This document shows positions 6,518-14,441 of a stretch of DNA of 17,518 nt, piece by piece. The position numbers and the translations under genes are program-made. Numbering within the stretch: position 1 is the stretch's first letter; each line of letters starts with the position of its first letter. Under the pieces are notes generated by a model. That model worked only from the letters and a program-made list of their open reading frames with translations, was not told the origin of the DNA and made no database searches. This DNA is from Bacteroidales bacterium UBA6244 (GTDB lineage Bacteria > Bacteroidota > Bacteroidia > Bacteroidales > F082): the NCBI GenBank assembly GCA_002440885.1, contig DJVY01000089.1:18202-35719 (forward strand), in the 5' to 3' direction.

Positions 6518-6868
6518 ATCATTAACCGTTGTCCGGGTAATTCATTAACATTTTTTTTCGCAGAATAATCAAAAACCAAACCCGAAAACTTTCGGGGAAC
6601 GACCAGGTCAACAATATAAAAGCTAAATTTGCTCAAATATAAGATAGAACAAATCGGTGTTTTAAAAGCCGGAGTTTATTCGGTAGAAATTTAAAAAAAT
6701 TATCAATAATAGGTTCTCATCACATTTTTTTTCATAATAATCAACAAAAAAAATCTTCATAAATGCTAATCATATTGGAATTTATATTATTTTCGCAGCA
6801 TTGAAGGAACTTAGGAAAAAGGACCGGATTATTCCATATTTAAAAAAAAATCAACAGTAATATATACT

Positions 6869-6882
6869 AAACTATGTAGTTT
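6869..6882. repeat. Short palindrome in the rho leader
   Basis: AAACTA-TG-TAGTTT is a perfect 6-bp inverted repeat with a 2-nt centre, extendable by a T-G wobble and a C-G pair. It ends 23 nt before the rho ATG. rho is autoregulated in several bacteria, so a leader structure is conceivable, but the repeat is short and may be chance in AT-rich DNA. Confidence 0.3.
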
Positions 6883-6905
6883 GGGTATGATTCAAAATCC
6901 CTCAT

Positions 6906-8765
6906 ATGTACGATATTGTGGAACTTAATGGCAAACTGGTTGCCGAATTGCGGCAGATTGCCGAGGAATTCAACATTCCTAAAACAGATAAGCTTTTAAA
7001 AAAAGAATTGGTTTACAAAATTCTTGATCATCAAGCCTTGAATCCTACTGAGGATATTCTTCAGAAAGAGGAGGAAACGGTAGTAAAAAAACGGCGTGGT
7101 CGTCCTCGCAAAAATCCGCAAAGCGATAAAAAACACGGTGAAACTACTGCAAAACAGGAAGTTCGTGTTGCCAACAAGACTGATGAAAAAGCTGTAGCGG
7201 CATCGGATAGCAAAAAGGTATCGGAGGATAAACCGCCTGTAGCTGCTGCTGAAATGCCGAAGAATATTGCTCCTGAAGCCAAAACAGAAAGCAAACCGGC
7301 CGTTGAACCAAGAGAACAAAAGCAGGTGGAATCTGCCGACAAATCATCTTCCGGATCTCACAGGAGACGCGAAAGAATCGAACGGAAACCGCTACCTCTT
7401 GTTTCAACATCCAGATTCTCGGGCGAAAACAAAGTCACTTCCGATGAAAACCGCCCTCCTCAGCCTATTGCGCAACCCACTGCCAGAGTTTCGACAGAAG
7501 ACAACGATGCCAGACGCTCCTTCGATAAACGTCCCAGACCAGAACAGGAAAACAAAAGCAACAAAAGCTATGTGAAACCTGAGAACAGCGTCCGCGAGAA
7601 CGTGCCACAACAAGTCAAACCACAACGCCCTGAATTTGCTTTCGAGTTTGAAGGCATGGTGCCCGCCGAAGGTGTGCTCGAAATAATGCCCGATGGCTAT
7701 GGTTTCCTTCGCTCATCCGATTATAACTATCTGACTTCACCTGATGATATTTATGTTTCTCAATCACAGATAAAGCTCTTTGGCTTGAAAACAGGCGATA
7801 CAGTAGAGGGTGTTGTTAGACCACCAAAGGAATCAGAGAAATATTTCCCTCTCATCAAAGTAAATAAAATAAACGGACGTAACCCTGAAGAGGTCAGAGA
7901 CCGTGTTCCTTTCGATTTCTTAACTCCTTTGTTCCCCGAGGAAAAATTTAAACTTACAGGGCACGCACAGGAAAGCATTTCTACCCGATTGATGGATATG
8001 TTCGCCCCCATAGGCAAGGGACAACGCGGACTTATTGTCTCTCAACCAAAAACAGGTAAAACTGTTTTGCTTAAAGAAATTGCCAATGCCATCGCTGCCA
8101 ATCACCCCGAAGTTTACCTGATCATATTGCTCATCGACGAACGTCCGGAAGAAGTAACCGACATGGCACGAAGCGTAAATGCCGAAGTCATCGCCTCCAC
8201 TTTCGACGAACCTGCCGAAAAGCATGTAAAAATTGCCAACCTCATTCTTGAAAAAGCGAAAAGACTTACCGAATGTGGTCATGATGTAGTGATTCTTCTG
8301 GATTCGATTACCCGACTTGCCCGCGCCTACAATACTGTTTCGCCGGCATCAGGAAAAGTGCTTTCAGGTGGTGTTGAAGCCAATGCGCTACAGAAACCTA
8401 AACGTTTCTTTGGTGCTGCCCGCCAGATTGAACATGGGGGCTCGTTGACCATCCTGGCCACAGCACTCATCGATACCGGATCGAAAATGGATGAAGTAAT
8501 CTTTGAAGAGTTTAAAGGTACAGGAAACATGGAACTTCAACTCGACAGGAAACTTTCGAACAAAAGAATCTATCCTGCCATCGACATCGTGGCCTCCAGC
8601 ACCCGCCGCGAGGACTTGCTCATGGAAAAAGAAATGCTCCAACGTATTTGGGTACTGCGTAATCACTTGTCAGACATGAACCCGGTGGAGGCAATGGAAT
8701 TCCTTAAGGATAAAATCAAATTCACCAAAAGCAATCAGGAGTTCCTGATTTCGATGAACTCATAA
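6906..8765 (+). CDS. rho: Transcription termination factor Rho with long charged insertion
   Basis: Rho is a hexameric RNA-dependent ATPase that ends transcription. This copy is 619 aa against about 419 in E. coli. An N-terminal helical domain (about residues 1-45, YDIVELNGKLVAELRQIAEE) is followed by a low-complexity charged insertion (about 50-240) rich in Lys, Glu, Arg, Pro, Ser and Gln. The S1-like RNA-binding domain (about 245-320) has RNP1 DGYGFLR (263-269). The ATPase has Walker A QPKTGKT (380-386), Walker B VVILLDSITR (461-470), LSGGVEANAL near 486-495 as the Q-loop, GTGNMEL (538-544) as the R-loop and R554 at the arginine-finger position. A KKRRGRPRK patch (61-69) resembles an AT-hook. 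Long insertions in Rho are known in Bacteroides, where the disordered region has been tied to condensate formation. The start is supported by the conserved MYDIVEL. Confidence 0.98.
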   Translation: MYDIVELNGKLVAELRQIAEEFNIPKTDKLLKKELVYKILDHQALNPTEDILQKEEETVVKKRRGRPRKNPQSDKKHGETTAKQEVRVANKTDEKAVAASDSKKVSEDKPPVAAAEMPKNIAPEAKTESKPAVEPREQKQVESADKSSSGSHRRRERIERKPLPLVSTSRFSGENKVTSDENRPPQPIAQPTARVSTEDNDARRSFDKRPRPEQENKSNKSYVKPENSVRENVPQQVKPQRPEFAFEFEGMVPAEGVLEIMPDGYGFLRSSDYNYLTSPDDIYVSQSQIKLFGLKTGDTVEGVVRPPKESEKYFPLIKVNKINGRNPEEVRDRVPFDFLTPLFPEEKFKLTGHAQESISTRLMDMFAPIGKGQRGLIVSQPKTGKTVLLKEIANAIAANHPEVYLIILLIDERPEEVTDMARSVNAEVIASTFDEPAEKHVKIANLILEKAKRLTECGHDVVILLDSITRLARAYNTVSPASGKVLSGGVEANALQKPKRFFGAARQIEHGGSLTILATALIDTGSKMDEVIFEEFKGTGNMELQLDRKLSNKRIYPAIDIVASSTRREDLLMEKEMLQRIWVLRNHLSDMNPVEAMEFLKDKIKFTKSNQEFLISMNS

Positions 8766-8780
8766 CCGGCTCTGGCCGAC

Positions 8781-8822
8781 AAAAAAACCCCGACTTTCTA
8801 AGGACAGAAGCCGGGGTTTTTT
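8781..8822. terminator. Bidirectional terminator between rho and the DUF1573 gene
   Basis: CCCCG (8788-8792) pairs with CGGGG (8812-8816); additional weaker pairs form inside. The stem is flanked by an A-run (8781-8787) and a T-run (8817-8822), so it works in either direction and the flanking A and T runs can extend the stem. It starts 15 nt after the rho stop. The DUF1573 stop codon (8798-8800) lies in its loop. Confidence 0.85.
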
Positions 8823-9616
8823 ATTGAAGTCGTTGTGGTTTTCACCGAACCATGAATCCCCAGTGTTATTACAGGCGTAACAGGATCGTTGCAATAAATC
8901 ATCACAAAACGATGCTGAACACCCACACATCCTTTCGTGTTGCTCTTCACACGAATCAACCCCTTTTCACCAGGCATGATGTTGGTAGGAGGCTCTTCCA
9001 CCAAACTACAGTTTGGCGATATATCAATGTGGCTTATCTCCACTGGAAGTCCACCCTTATTCGTAAAAACAAAAGAAATGTATTCGGTTTTACCGCGGTA
9101 CTGATGTCCAAAGTTGTAATTGTAATGCTCGAAGATCAGTCGGGGGATGGTGTCATAACCAATCTGATTATTTGACCGATTAGTGTTAGGAACAATGTTG
9201 GTAAGCAGGTATAAAAACTTGTATTTCGCGGAAGCATCGTCGGTTTCGAGCGACACCTCAGCCCGAAATGGCCCTAAGGGGAGCTCTGGCACTATATCGA
9301 GTTCAATGGCAATGGTTCCGGAAGTAGCAGGCATAAGCGATGTCCCACTAAAAACGGATTTCACAAACCGTGAAGATTGCCCATCGACGATACCCATCTC
9401 TTTTGAACCGAAATTATGCACTTCCAACAAATAGGTGGTCTTTTCTCCTTGTGGCACATCCGGGATAATCAATTCCAGACTATCCGCTGCAAACACAAGA
9501 TTCCCAACACGATAAGCAAATTTCTTGAGGAGTATACTATCGTTTGTCTGGCAAAACACGGAGGCAACCGGAACAAGAACCGTTAGTATTGCAGTGAGTA
9601 AATGCCTACATTTCAT
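8798..9616 (-). CDS. Exported DUF1573 family protein
   Basis: The 272-aa product has a signal peptide (hydrophobic about residues 6-21). C22 is preceded by F, so there is no proper lipobox. The C-terminal part (about 158-258) matches DUF1573: FEHYNYNFG, GKTEYISFVFTNKGGLPVEISHIDISPNCS, then IMPGEKGLIRVKSNTKGCVG and a closing TLGIHGSV. Usual members have a CGC-type Cys pair; here a single C203 remains at that place. The N-terminal part (about 45-140, LELIIPDVPQGEKTTYLLEVHNFG) looks like a second, diverged Ig-like domain. DUF1573 proteins are common in Bacteroidota and lack a defined role. Its start codon overlaps the mpl stop by 4 nt, so it is probably translated with mpl. Confidence 0.82.
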   Translation of the reverse strand: MKCRHLLTAILTVLVPVASVFCQTNDSILLKKFAYRVGNLVFAADSLELIIPDVPQGEKTTYLLEVHNFGSKEMGIVDGQSSRFVKSVFSGTSLMPATSGTIAIELDIVPELPLGPFRAEVSLETDDASAKYKFLYLLTNIVPNTNRSNNQIGYDTIPRLIFEHYNYNFGHQYRGKTEYISFVFTNKGGLPVEISHIDISPNCSLVEEPPTNIMPGEKGLIRVKSNTKGCVGVQHRFVMIYCNDPVTPVITLGIHGSVKTTTTSIKNPGFCP

Positions 9617-10968
9617 CGCGACAGGTTTTTTGCGAATTCCGCATGGTCGATTCCGTCAAAATTACCGGAACTCATCATCAGAACAACCGTTTTTTCGCCG
9701 ATGCAATTTTGTAACCAATTTACCATCTTTTCGGAACTGTTGAAGACTTCCAGATCGTCGCGTTTAAATGCAACTTTCACCTGATCGGCATCTAACATGG
9801 GCAGCTTTTTAAGTGCCAGTGCGTGTGGATTAAAGTAAACACAGGCCGCATCGGCTTCCGCTAAAGCGCCCTCATATTGACCCAAAAACTGCTGGTTCAG
9901 GCTGCTGTAGGTATGTAGTTCAAAGCAGGCTATTACATGATAATCGGCAAACTGCCGGCGAACAGCTGCCAGCGTTGCCCTGACTTTTGATGGAGCATGG
10001 GCAAAATCCCGAAAATAAACAAAAGACTCGTCTCCATATACCTTCTCTAGTCTGTTGGCAGCTCCTTCAAACGATTGTATTGCATTGTAAAAGTCGGCAT
10101 CGCTTACACCCAAATTATTACAAATAAGTCGAGCCCCATTTACATTTTCCAGGTTATGCTTACCGAAGAAGGGCAATGGTATAGATTCATCGCCAACGAT
10201 CAGGCAGGCAACGCCCTCAATGTTCCGGTTAGGGTGTTCATCATAAGGCAAAACATTTACCCGGGCATGGTTAACTACAATGTCTGTCAGCACTTTATCG
10301 CCGCTGTAATAGCACAACGTTCCGCCGGGCTCCATATCGCGGATGAACACCTCGAACTGTAGTTTATAATTTTCAAAATCCGGAAACACATTCATGTGAT
10401 CCCATGCAATTCCACTTACCAAGGCCAGATGGGGCTTGTACCAATGAAACTTTGGCCGAAGATCAATAGGCGAACTCAGGTATTCATCGCCTTCGAATAC
10501 CATAACAGGAGCGGTAGAGGAAAGACGAACCATGACATCGAAGTTCTTGACCTTGGAACCTACCAGATAGTCAAAGTCCATATTTAACTCCTTTAGAACA
10601 TGCATCACCATCGAAGTAATGGTCGTTTTTCCATGACTTCCTCCGATAACCACCCGCTTTTTGTCTCGGGCATGTGCCGCCAGAAATTCAGGATACGACA
10701 TCACATGTAAGCCATCGGCCTGTGCTTTCAGCAGTTCAGGGTTATTGGCCCGGGCATGCATTCCTAAGATAATGGCATCTAATTGTTTCGTGATTTTTTC
10801 CGGGAACCACCCTTCCTCGGGTGGAAGTAGGTTATAGGCTGCAAGGCGACTCCGCGAAGGTTCAAAAATTTCATCATCAGAACCGGTAACCTGATGTCCG
10901 GCCAATTGCAGGGCAATGGCCAGGTTGTGCATTGCACTTCCTCCAATAGCAATAAAATGTATCCGCAT
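9613..10968 (-). CDS. mpl: UDP-MurNAc:L-Ala-gamma-D-Glu-meso-DAP ligase (murein peptide ligase)
   Basis: Mpl attaches the recycled tripeptide L-Ala-gamma-D-Glu-meso-DAP to UDP-MurNAc in the cytoplasm, using ATP, and so returns cell-wall fragments to peptidoglycan synthesis. The 451-aa protein has the Mur-ligase order. It starts with a Rossmann-like N-terminus, MRIHFIAIGGSAMHNLA. The P-loop is GGSHGKTT (109-116). FEGDEY (158-163) and GIAWDHMNVFP (186-196) follow in the central domain. GKHNLENVNGA (269-279) and DFAHAPSKVRAT (321-332) lie towards the C-terminal domain. GSAMHNLA and the DEY motif separate Mpl from MurC. Its presence implies meso-DAP peptidoglycan and recycling. The DUF1573 gene is downstream and overlapping. 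Confidence 0.95.
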   Translation of the reverse strand: MRIHFIAIGGSAMHNLAIALQLAGHQVTGSDDEIFEPSRSRLAAYNLLPPEEGWFPEKITKQLDAIILGMHARANNPELLKAQADGLHVMSYPEFLAAHARDKKRVVIGGSHGKTTITSMVMHVLKELNMDFDYLVGSKVKNFDVMVRLSSTAPVMVFEGDEYLSSPIDLRPKFHWYKPHLALVSGIAWDHMNVFPDFENYKLQFEVFIRDMEPGGTLCYYSGDKVLTDIVVNHARVNVLPYDEHPNRNIEGVACLIVGDESIPLPFFGKHNLENVNGARLICNNLGVSDADFYNAIQSFEGAANRLEKVYGDESFVYFRDFAHAPSKVRATLAAVRRQFADYHVIACFELHTYSSLNQQFLGQYEGALAEADAACVYFNPHALALKKLPMLDADQVKVAFKRDDLEVFNSSEKMVNWLQNCIGEKTVVLMMSSGNFDGIDHAEFAKNLSR

Positions 10969-11018
10969 TTCTATTGTTTAAAAAATTACTGAAGCAACTC
11001 CCTACCTCTAATTTGCCG

Positions 11019-11050
11019 TAAAAGTAGCTGAATCCTTAGATAATTCAAAA
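11019..11050 (-). promoter_or_regulatory. Probable promoter of mpl
   Basis: On the minus strand TTTTG (11046-11050) is followed after 19 nt by TACTTTTA (11019-11026), a one-base variant of TAnnTTTG with ideal spacing. The leader to the mpl ATG would be about 45 nt. Confidence 0.55.
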
Positions 11051-11071
11051 TTTTCTTAAACTAACCTTTAC

Positions 11072-11097
11072 TTGGCTATGGAAAAATACTATTTTTA
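11072..11097 (+). promoter_or_regulatory. Possible promoter of the universal stress protein gene
   Basis: TATTTTTA (11090-11097) differs from TAnnTTTG by one base. A TTG (11072-11074) lies 15 nt upstream, shorter than usual. The predicted start would be about 15 nt before the ATG at 11118. Confidence 0.3.
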
Positions 11098-11117
11098 TCG
11101 AAAAATACCTGAACACC

Positions 11118-11984
11118 ATGAAAACCATTCTCATACCGGTTGATTTTTCAGACAATTCTCTGATCACATGCAAGTACGCCATCAAAATTGCAGGCCAAAA
11201 CCACCTGACCAAGCTACACTTACTTCATATTTATCCCGACCAACTGATGATTCCCGACAGCAGTTTCCCGTCTGGAATTGACAGTGATGCCTTTATGAAT
11301 GTGCAGTTTATCGAAGAACTTCGAAATCAATCAGAAGAAAGCATGAAGTCATTGGTCAGCGATCTTGAAAAAATAGTGGCTGAAAGCAAGCAGTCGAACC
11401 TGATAGTGACTCACAGCATTACGGGAGGCGACCCGGAATGGGAAATCCGAAATGCCTGTGAAGAACTCAAACCCGAAATCATCGTGATGGGCACACACGG
11501 GACTGGTAAAAAGGGATTCCTGGAAGGTATTATGGCCGAAAAAATAATGGACCATACCACAGTGCCTGTGATTGCCGTGCCGGCAAGTGTAAAAAACTGC
11601 AATATTTCAAACATCATGTATGCCAGTAACGGGAGTGAAAAAGACTATGCCAAGATTAAACTCTTACTGAAGTTATTCGAGGAATCTGCTATTACCATAT
11701 CGGTAGTGCATTTCCTGCTTGAAAACAAAGCCAAAGACAATGACTTTATGCGCAACCTGGAAGACACTTTCATGCGTGAGGGACTTAATAACCAAGTACA
11801 TTTCTTTTCGGTAGATGCCGTTGATAAACAAGAAGCACTAAATACTTTTGTAGTACATCAACACATTGACACCATAGCCTTTATAGCGCAAAAATCTAAT
11901 TTGTTCAAGTCGTTGTTTAGCAACAAACTCGACAAAAAGGATTTCTTCAAACTAGAATTGCCCATGCTGGCACTGCATGAATAA
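11118..11984 (+). CDS. Two-domain universal stress protein (UspA superfamily)
   Basis: This 288-aa protein has two Usp domains in tandem. The first (about residues 1-157) starts MKTILIPVDFSDNS, with D9 at the usual ATP-contact position, and ends with IIVMGTHGTGKKGFLEGIMAEKI then VPVIAVP. The nucleotide-binding motif of ATP-binding Usps is Gx2Gx9G(S/T). Here the run after GTHG appears one residue short and the final Ser/Thr is Ile, so ATP binding is uncertain. The second domain (about 161-287) is diverged: it keeps the NIMYASNGS opening and LPMLALH ending but lacks the glycine motif. Usps are linked to starvation and stress survival, usually without a fixed biochemical role. It stands alone, divergent from mpl and convergent with the glycosyltransferase. 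Confidence 0.92.
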   Translation: MKTILIPVDFSDNSLITCKYAIKIAGQNHLTKLHLLHIYPDQLMIPDSSFPSGIDSDAFMNVQFIEELRNQSEESMKSLVSDLEKIVAESKQSNLIVTHSITGGDPEWEIRNACEELKPEIIVMGTHGTGKKGFLEGIMAEKIMDHTTVPVIAVPASVKNCNISNIMYASNGSEKDYAKIKLLLKLFEESAITISVVHFLLENKAKDNDFMRNLEDTFMREGLNNQVHFFSVDAVDKQEALNTFVVHQHIDTIAFIAQKSNLFKSLFSNKLDKKDFFKLELPMLALHE

Positions 11985-12016
11985 TGAGGTATCAGAAAAA
12001 TAAGGTTTCCGGATTG

Positions 12017-12036
12017 CAGGTTAATTACCTGTTTTG
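12017..12036 (+). terminator. Weak hairpin and T-tract after the universal stress gene
   Basis: CAGGT (12017-12021) pairs with ACCTG (12027-12031) around TAATT and is followed by TTTTG. It is 33 nt past the stop and overlaps the end of the convergent glycosyltransferase gene. The short stem makes terminator activity uncertain. Confidence 0.4.
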
Positions 12037-13221
12037 TAAGATATTTTGGTATAAAGCCGCTATTTTTTCACCCACGGCCTCACTGGAATATGTCGCTCTG
12101 GATTTATCCTTGATGAGTTCCGGGTTAAAAGCAAGCGAGCCTTCTATAAACTGCGCCATCGCTTGAGCAAGTTGTTGCTCATCACCCGGTGTTACCAGAC
12201 AACCGTTTGACGTATCTACAATTTCGTCAATCCCTCCCACACGGGTAGAAATTACAGGCAGCCCCAAAGCCATGCCTTCGATGATAACTACAGGCAGGTT
12301 TTCGTAATGACTCGAGACCACAAGCGCATCCGCTTCCAACATCTTCTTAACCAAAGCTTTTCCTTGAAGAAGCCCGGTAAACACCACCTGGTTATCTTTT
12401 AACCCGAGGTCAGTGGCGTAATGAACCATGCTGTCAAAATCCATGCCTTCACCAATCAAAATCAACTTAAAACGATGTCCGTTGTCGTTGAGTAGTCGGG
12501 CCACACGCAACAGTCCGCTTATGTTCTTAGACTGATCTTCAAAACAACTCACATGAACGAAAGTTGTTTCATTATTTGGAAGTCTCTTGGGATAATCGCG
12601 ATAAAATATGGGATCGACCACGTTAGCCAAAACAGAATAAGCACGGTTAGTAAGGCGATGGTTCTCCTGCATGGCATTGGCCAGATTTTTTGTGACTGTA
12701 GTCACCGCCGAAGCACTTTTCACCACCATGCGGGTGACGCTTTTACGCAAGTTACCAGTAAAACTCCCTGTTCTTAAATACCTGGACCAATGCTCACTAA
12801 CTACATATGGAATGTGGAGAATTATATGGTAAAAAAACGCAATCACTGCCGGACGGGTAAGGATATGAACGTGGTGTATATCAGGCTTTCCCAGTTTTTC
12901 CACCAATAAACGACGCCCCAAGTAATTGGCTTTAAAATAGCGATAAATGTTAATGGTCTGCTTAACAACTGATTTTCCGGGCTTGAATGTCAGGTAATAA
13001 ACTCTGGCCGTATGCACTCCTTTTTCAAATCGATAATCAAGCTCATATGTTTTTTTGAGCTTACCATCGGTAACCGGATGAGCATAGATTACCCCCGTTT
13101 CGGCAAAAATAGCAACGGCTTCTGCATGGCGTTTGATAAAAAGTCCAAACATGGGGTCGTATCGGTTGGGATACCACCGGGTATAATGAAAGACGGTTAT
13201 GTTTTCTCTATATGTATTCAC
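12025..13221 (-). CDS. Glycosyltransferase family 4 (GT-B fold)
   Basis: The 398-aa protein has the two Rossmann-like halves of GT4 enzymes. In the N-terminal part, HYTRWYPNRYDPMFGLFIKRHAEA is the acceptor-side loop, and HHVHILTRP and YVVSEHWSRY follow. The C-terminal part (about 215-395) holds VSCFEDQSKNISGLLRVARLL, LILIGEGMD, VVFTGLLQGKAL, and the Ex7E signature E307-NLPVVII-E315 leading into GMALGLPVISTRVGGIDEIV. It should move a sugar from a nucleotide-sugar donor with retention. Donor and acceptor cannot be told from sequence. No membrane span is evident. It is the last gene of the Pnu cluster and overlaps the kinase gene by 14 nt; no other polysaccharide genes are near. Confidence 0.92.
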   Translation of the reverse strand: MNTYRENITVFHYTRWYPNRYDPMFGLFIKRHAEAVAIFAETGVIYAHPVTDGKLKKTYELDYRFEKGVHTARVYYLTFKPGKSVVKQTINIYRYFKANYLGRRLLVEKLGKPDIHHVHILTRPAVIAFFYHIILHIPYVVSEHWSRYLRTGSFTGNLRKSVTRMVVKSASAVTTVTKNLANAMQENHRLTNRAYSVLANVVDPIFYRDYPKRLPNNETTFVHVSCFEDQSKNISGLLRVARLLNDNGHRFKLILIGEGMDFDSMVHYATDLGLKDNQVVFTGLLQGKALVKKMLEADALVVSSHYENLPVVIIEGMALGLPVISTRVGGIDEIVDTSNGCLVTPGDEQQLAQAMAQFIEGSLAFNPELIKDKSRATYSSEAVGEKIAALYQNILQNR

Positions 13222-13735
13222 CTTGCAAAAACTGGTTTACAAAACTAACGGCTTTTTCCATTCTGGACTCATCCGATCCCGAAACCACGCAAAAATTTGC
13301 ATTAATGTCGGTAAGAGCCTGTTTATAGCGAGAAAACAAGTTGTCGCGATCATAAGGATTTTGGCGCAATGGATCGGGTTGCCAAGGCAAATCGGGGGCA
13401 CACAGTAAGTACAAGGAATATACATTGCGATGAAACATTTGGTTCACCCAATCAGAACATCGTCCAAAAACCACTTCACTCCAGATTCTGGCCACTGTAA
13501 AATCCGTGTCGCAGAAAAGTAGTTCAGAGGCTTTGCTGGCAGCCAGATTCTCCCTTTCCCACTGCCCGCGTGCTATCAGCTCAATGTCTTCAAAAGTATA
13601 CTCAAGCCCGATTTCCTTTAGATACAACCGTGCATATTCCTCAACCCATGGTTCATGGTAATACCCTGAAAGGCTGGAAGCTAAAGACGATTTCCCCGTC
13701 GATTCAGGTCCTGTTATGGCTATTCGCTTAATCAT
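13208..13735 (-). CDS. NadR-like P-loop kinase (predicted nicotinamide riboside or related kinase)
   Basis: I start the protein (175 aa) at the ATG at 13733-13735, giving MIKRIAITGPESTGKSS; an in-frame ATG at 13753 would add six residues. It has Walker A GPESTGKSS (9-17), VEEYAR (31-36), DTDFTVARIW (76-85) and PDLPWQPDPLRQNPYDR (114-130), all matching the C-terminal kinase domain of NadR. The NMN adenylyltransferase and DNA-binding domains of enterobacterial NadR are absent. In NadR this domain phosphorylates nicotinamide riboside to NMN with ATP. Its gene overlaps that of the Pnu transporter by 8 nt, which fits trapping an imported nucleoside or vitamin. Given the thiamine-binding neighbour, the actual substrate is open. 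Confidence 0.85.
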   Translation of the reverse strand: MIKRIAITGPESTGKSSLASSLSGYYHEPWVEEYARLYLKEIGLEYTFEDIELIARGQWERENLAASKASELLFCDTDFTVARIWSEVVFGRCSDWVNQMFHRNVYSLYLLCAPDLPWQPDPLRQNPYDRDNLFSRYKQALTDINANFCVVSGSDESRMEKAVSFVNQFLQGEYI

Positions 13736-14438
13736 GTGCCGAACCTTTGTCAATTTGCTTTTTCCATTCCAGATAACCCATGATGGCCAGGACTAAAAAG
13801 ATAGCGTATTGAATTCCGGTAAACCCATAGCCTTTGACAAAATAAAGAGGAATAGAAACGACATCGCCCACAATCCAAAGTGTCCAGTTTTCAAGTTTCT
13901 TGTTGGCCATCAGCCACATAGCCGCAAAAAAGATACCCGTTGTAAAGGTATCAAGAAAGGGTGTAGCAGCACGAAAATCTTCAATACTACCTGAACTCAA
14001 ATGCTGAAAAGCATATTGAAAGCTCTCAATCCAACCCAGCTCATTCGGCATAACATCGTAGTAACGGTATACAGCCACGACAAAAACAGAAGTAAAGACA
14101 AAAATGCCTGTAGCCTTTAGTTTGTCTTTCAAATTCGTGCGACTTATGGTATTGCGGCCTGTACGTTTATCAACGACTTTGAGCCACATGTACCATCCGT
14201 ACATGCTCATCAGTGTATAATATACATTGATAATCAAATCGCCGTAAAGCGACCATTGTGCCAGAAGATAAACATAAATAGCCGTACTGATGATCCCTGT
14301 CGGGAAAACCAGGATATTCTCTTTTCGGGCGTAAAACACACTGACCACGCCAAACAATGCCGCAACAATCTCAAGCGCCACCTGAGTTATAGCCGCATTT
14401 TGATAAGGCTCGACAAGAAAACCGATCAGCTCATTCAT
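13728..14438 (-). CDS. pnuC: PnuC/PnuT-family vitamin transporter (nicotinamide riboside or thiamine)
   Basis: The 236-aa membrane protein shows Pnu features. NVYYTLMSMYGWYMW (71-85) is a strong family motif. W185-x2-W188-x3-D192, in ENWTLWIVGDVVSIPLYF, resembles the substrate-pocket WxxWxxx(N/D) motif. About seven hydrophobic segments are seen, followed by a cytoplasmic tail (WKKQIDKGSAHD). Pnu proteins carry nicotinamide riboside (PnuC) or thiamine (PnuT) by facilitated diffusion, and a kinase then traps the substrate. The NadR-like kinase gene downstream argues for nicotinamide riboside. The thiamine-binding-family gene 3 nt upstream argues for thiamine. No TPP riboswitch is seen upstream of the cluster. 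The family is certain, the substrate is not. Confidence 0.9.
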   Translation of the reverse strand: MNELIGFLVEPYQNAAITQVALEIVAALFGVVSVFYARKENILVFPTGIISTAIYVYLLAQWSLYGDLIINVYYTLMSMYGWYMWLKVVDKRTGRNTISRTNLKDKLKATGIFVFTSVFVVAVYRYYDVMPNELGWIESFQYAFQHLSSGSIEDFRAATPFLDTFTTGIFFAAMWLMANKKLENWTLWIVGDVVSIPLYFVKGYGFTGIQYAIFLVLAIMGYLEWKKQIDKGSAHD

Positions 14439-14441
14439 GGT

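Larger units (their letters stand above)
6487..6905. other. AT-rich divergent intergenic region between DUF4293 and rho
   Basis: This 419-nt stretch holds the promoter of the DUF4293 gene at its left end and presumably the rho promoter and leader at its right. It is very AT-rich with several A and T runs. A TATTTTCG (6788-6795) is one base from TAnnTTTG and could be the rho -7 element, giving a leader of about 100 nt, but no -33 element is convincing. TACTTTTG (6497-6504) is a perfect + strand match but is far from rho. A short palindrome lies at 6869-6882. I see no gene here. Confidence 0.5.

Noticed and set aside
6487..6636. 50-codon N-terminal extension of the DUF4293 frame
   Set aside because: It precedes the usual MIQR start, looks non-coding and contains a TAATTTTG promoter element.
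7404..8282. Several minus-strand open frames opposite rho
   Set aside because: They are antisense to well-conserved Rho domains, overlap each other, and show no recognisable motif or promoter.
13736..13753. Upstream ATG adding MTKVRH to the NadR-like kinase
   Set aside because: The ATG at 13735 gives the family's usual MIKRIAITGP start and a smaller overlap with the transporter; the longer form cannot be fully excluded.
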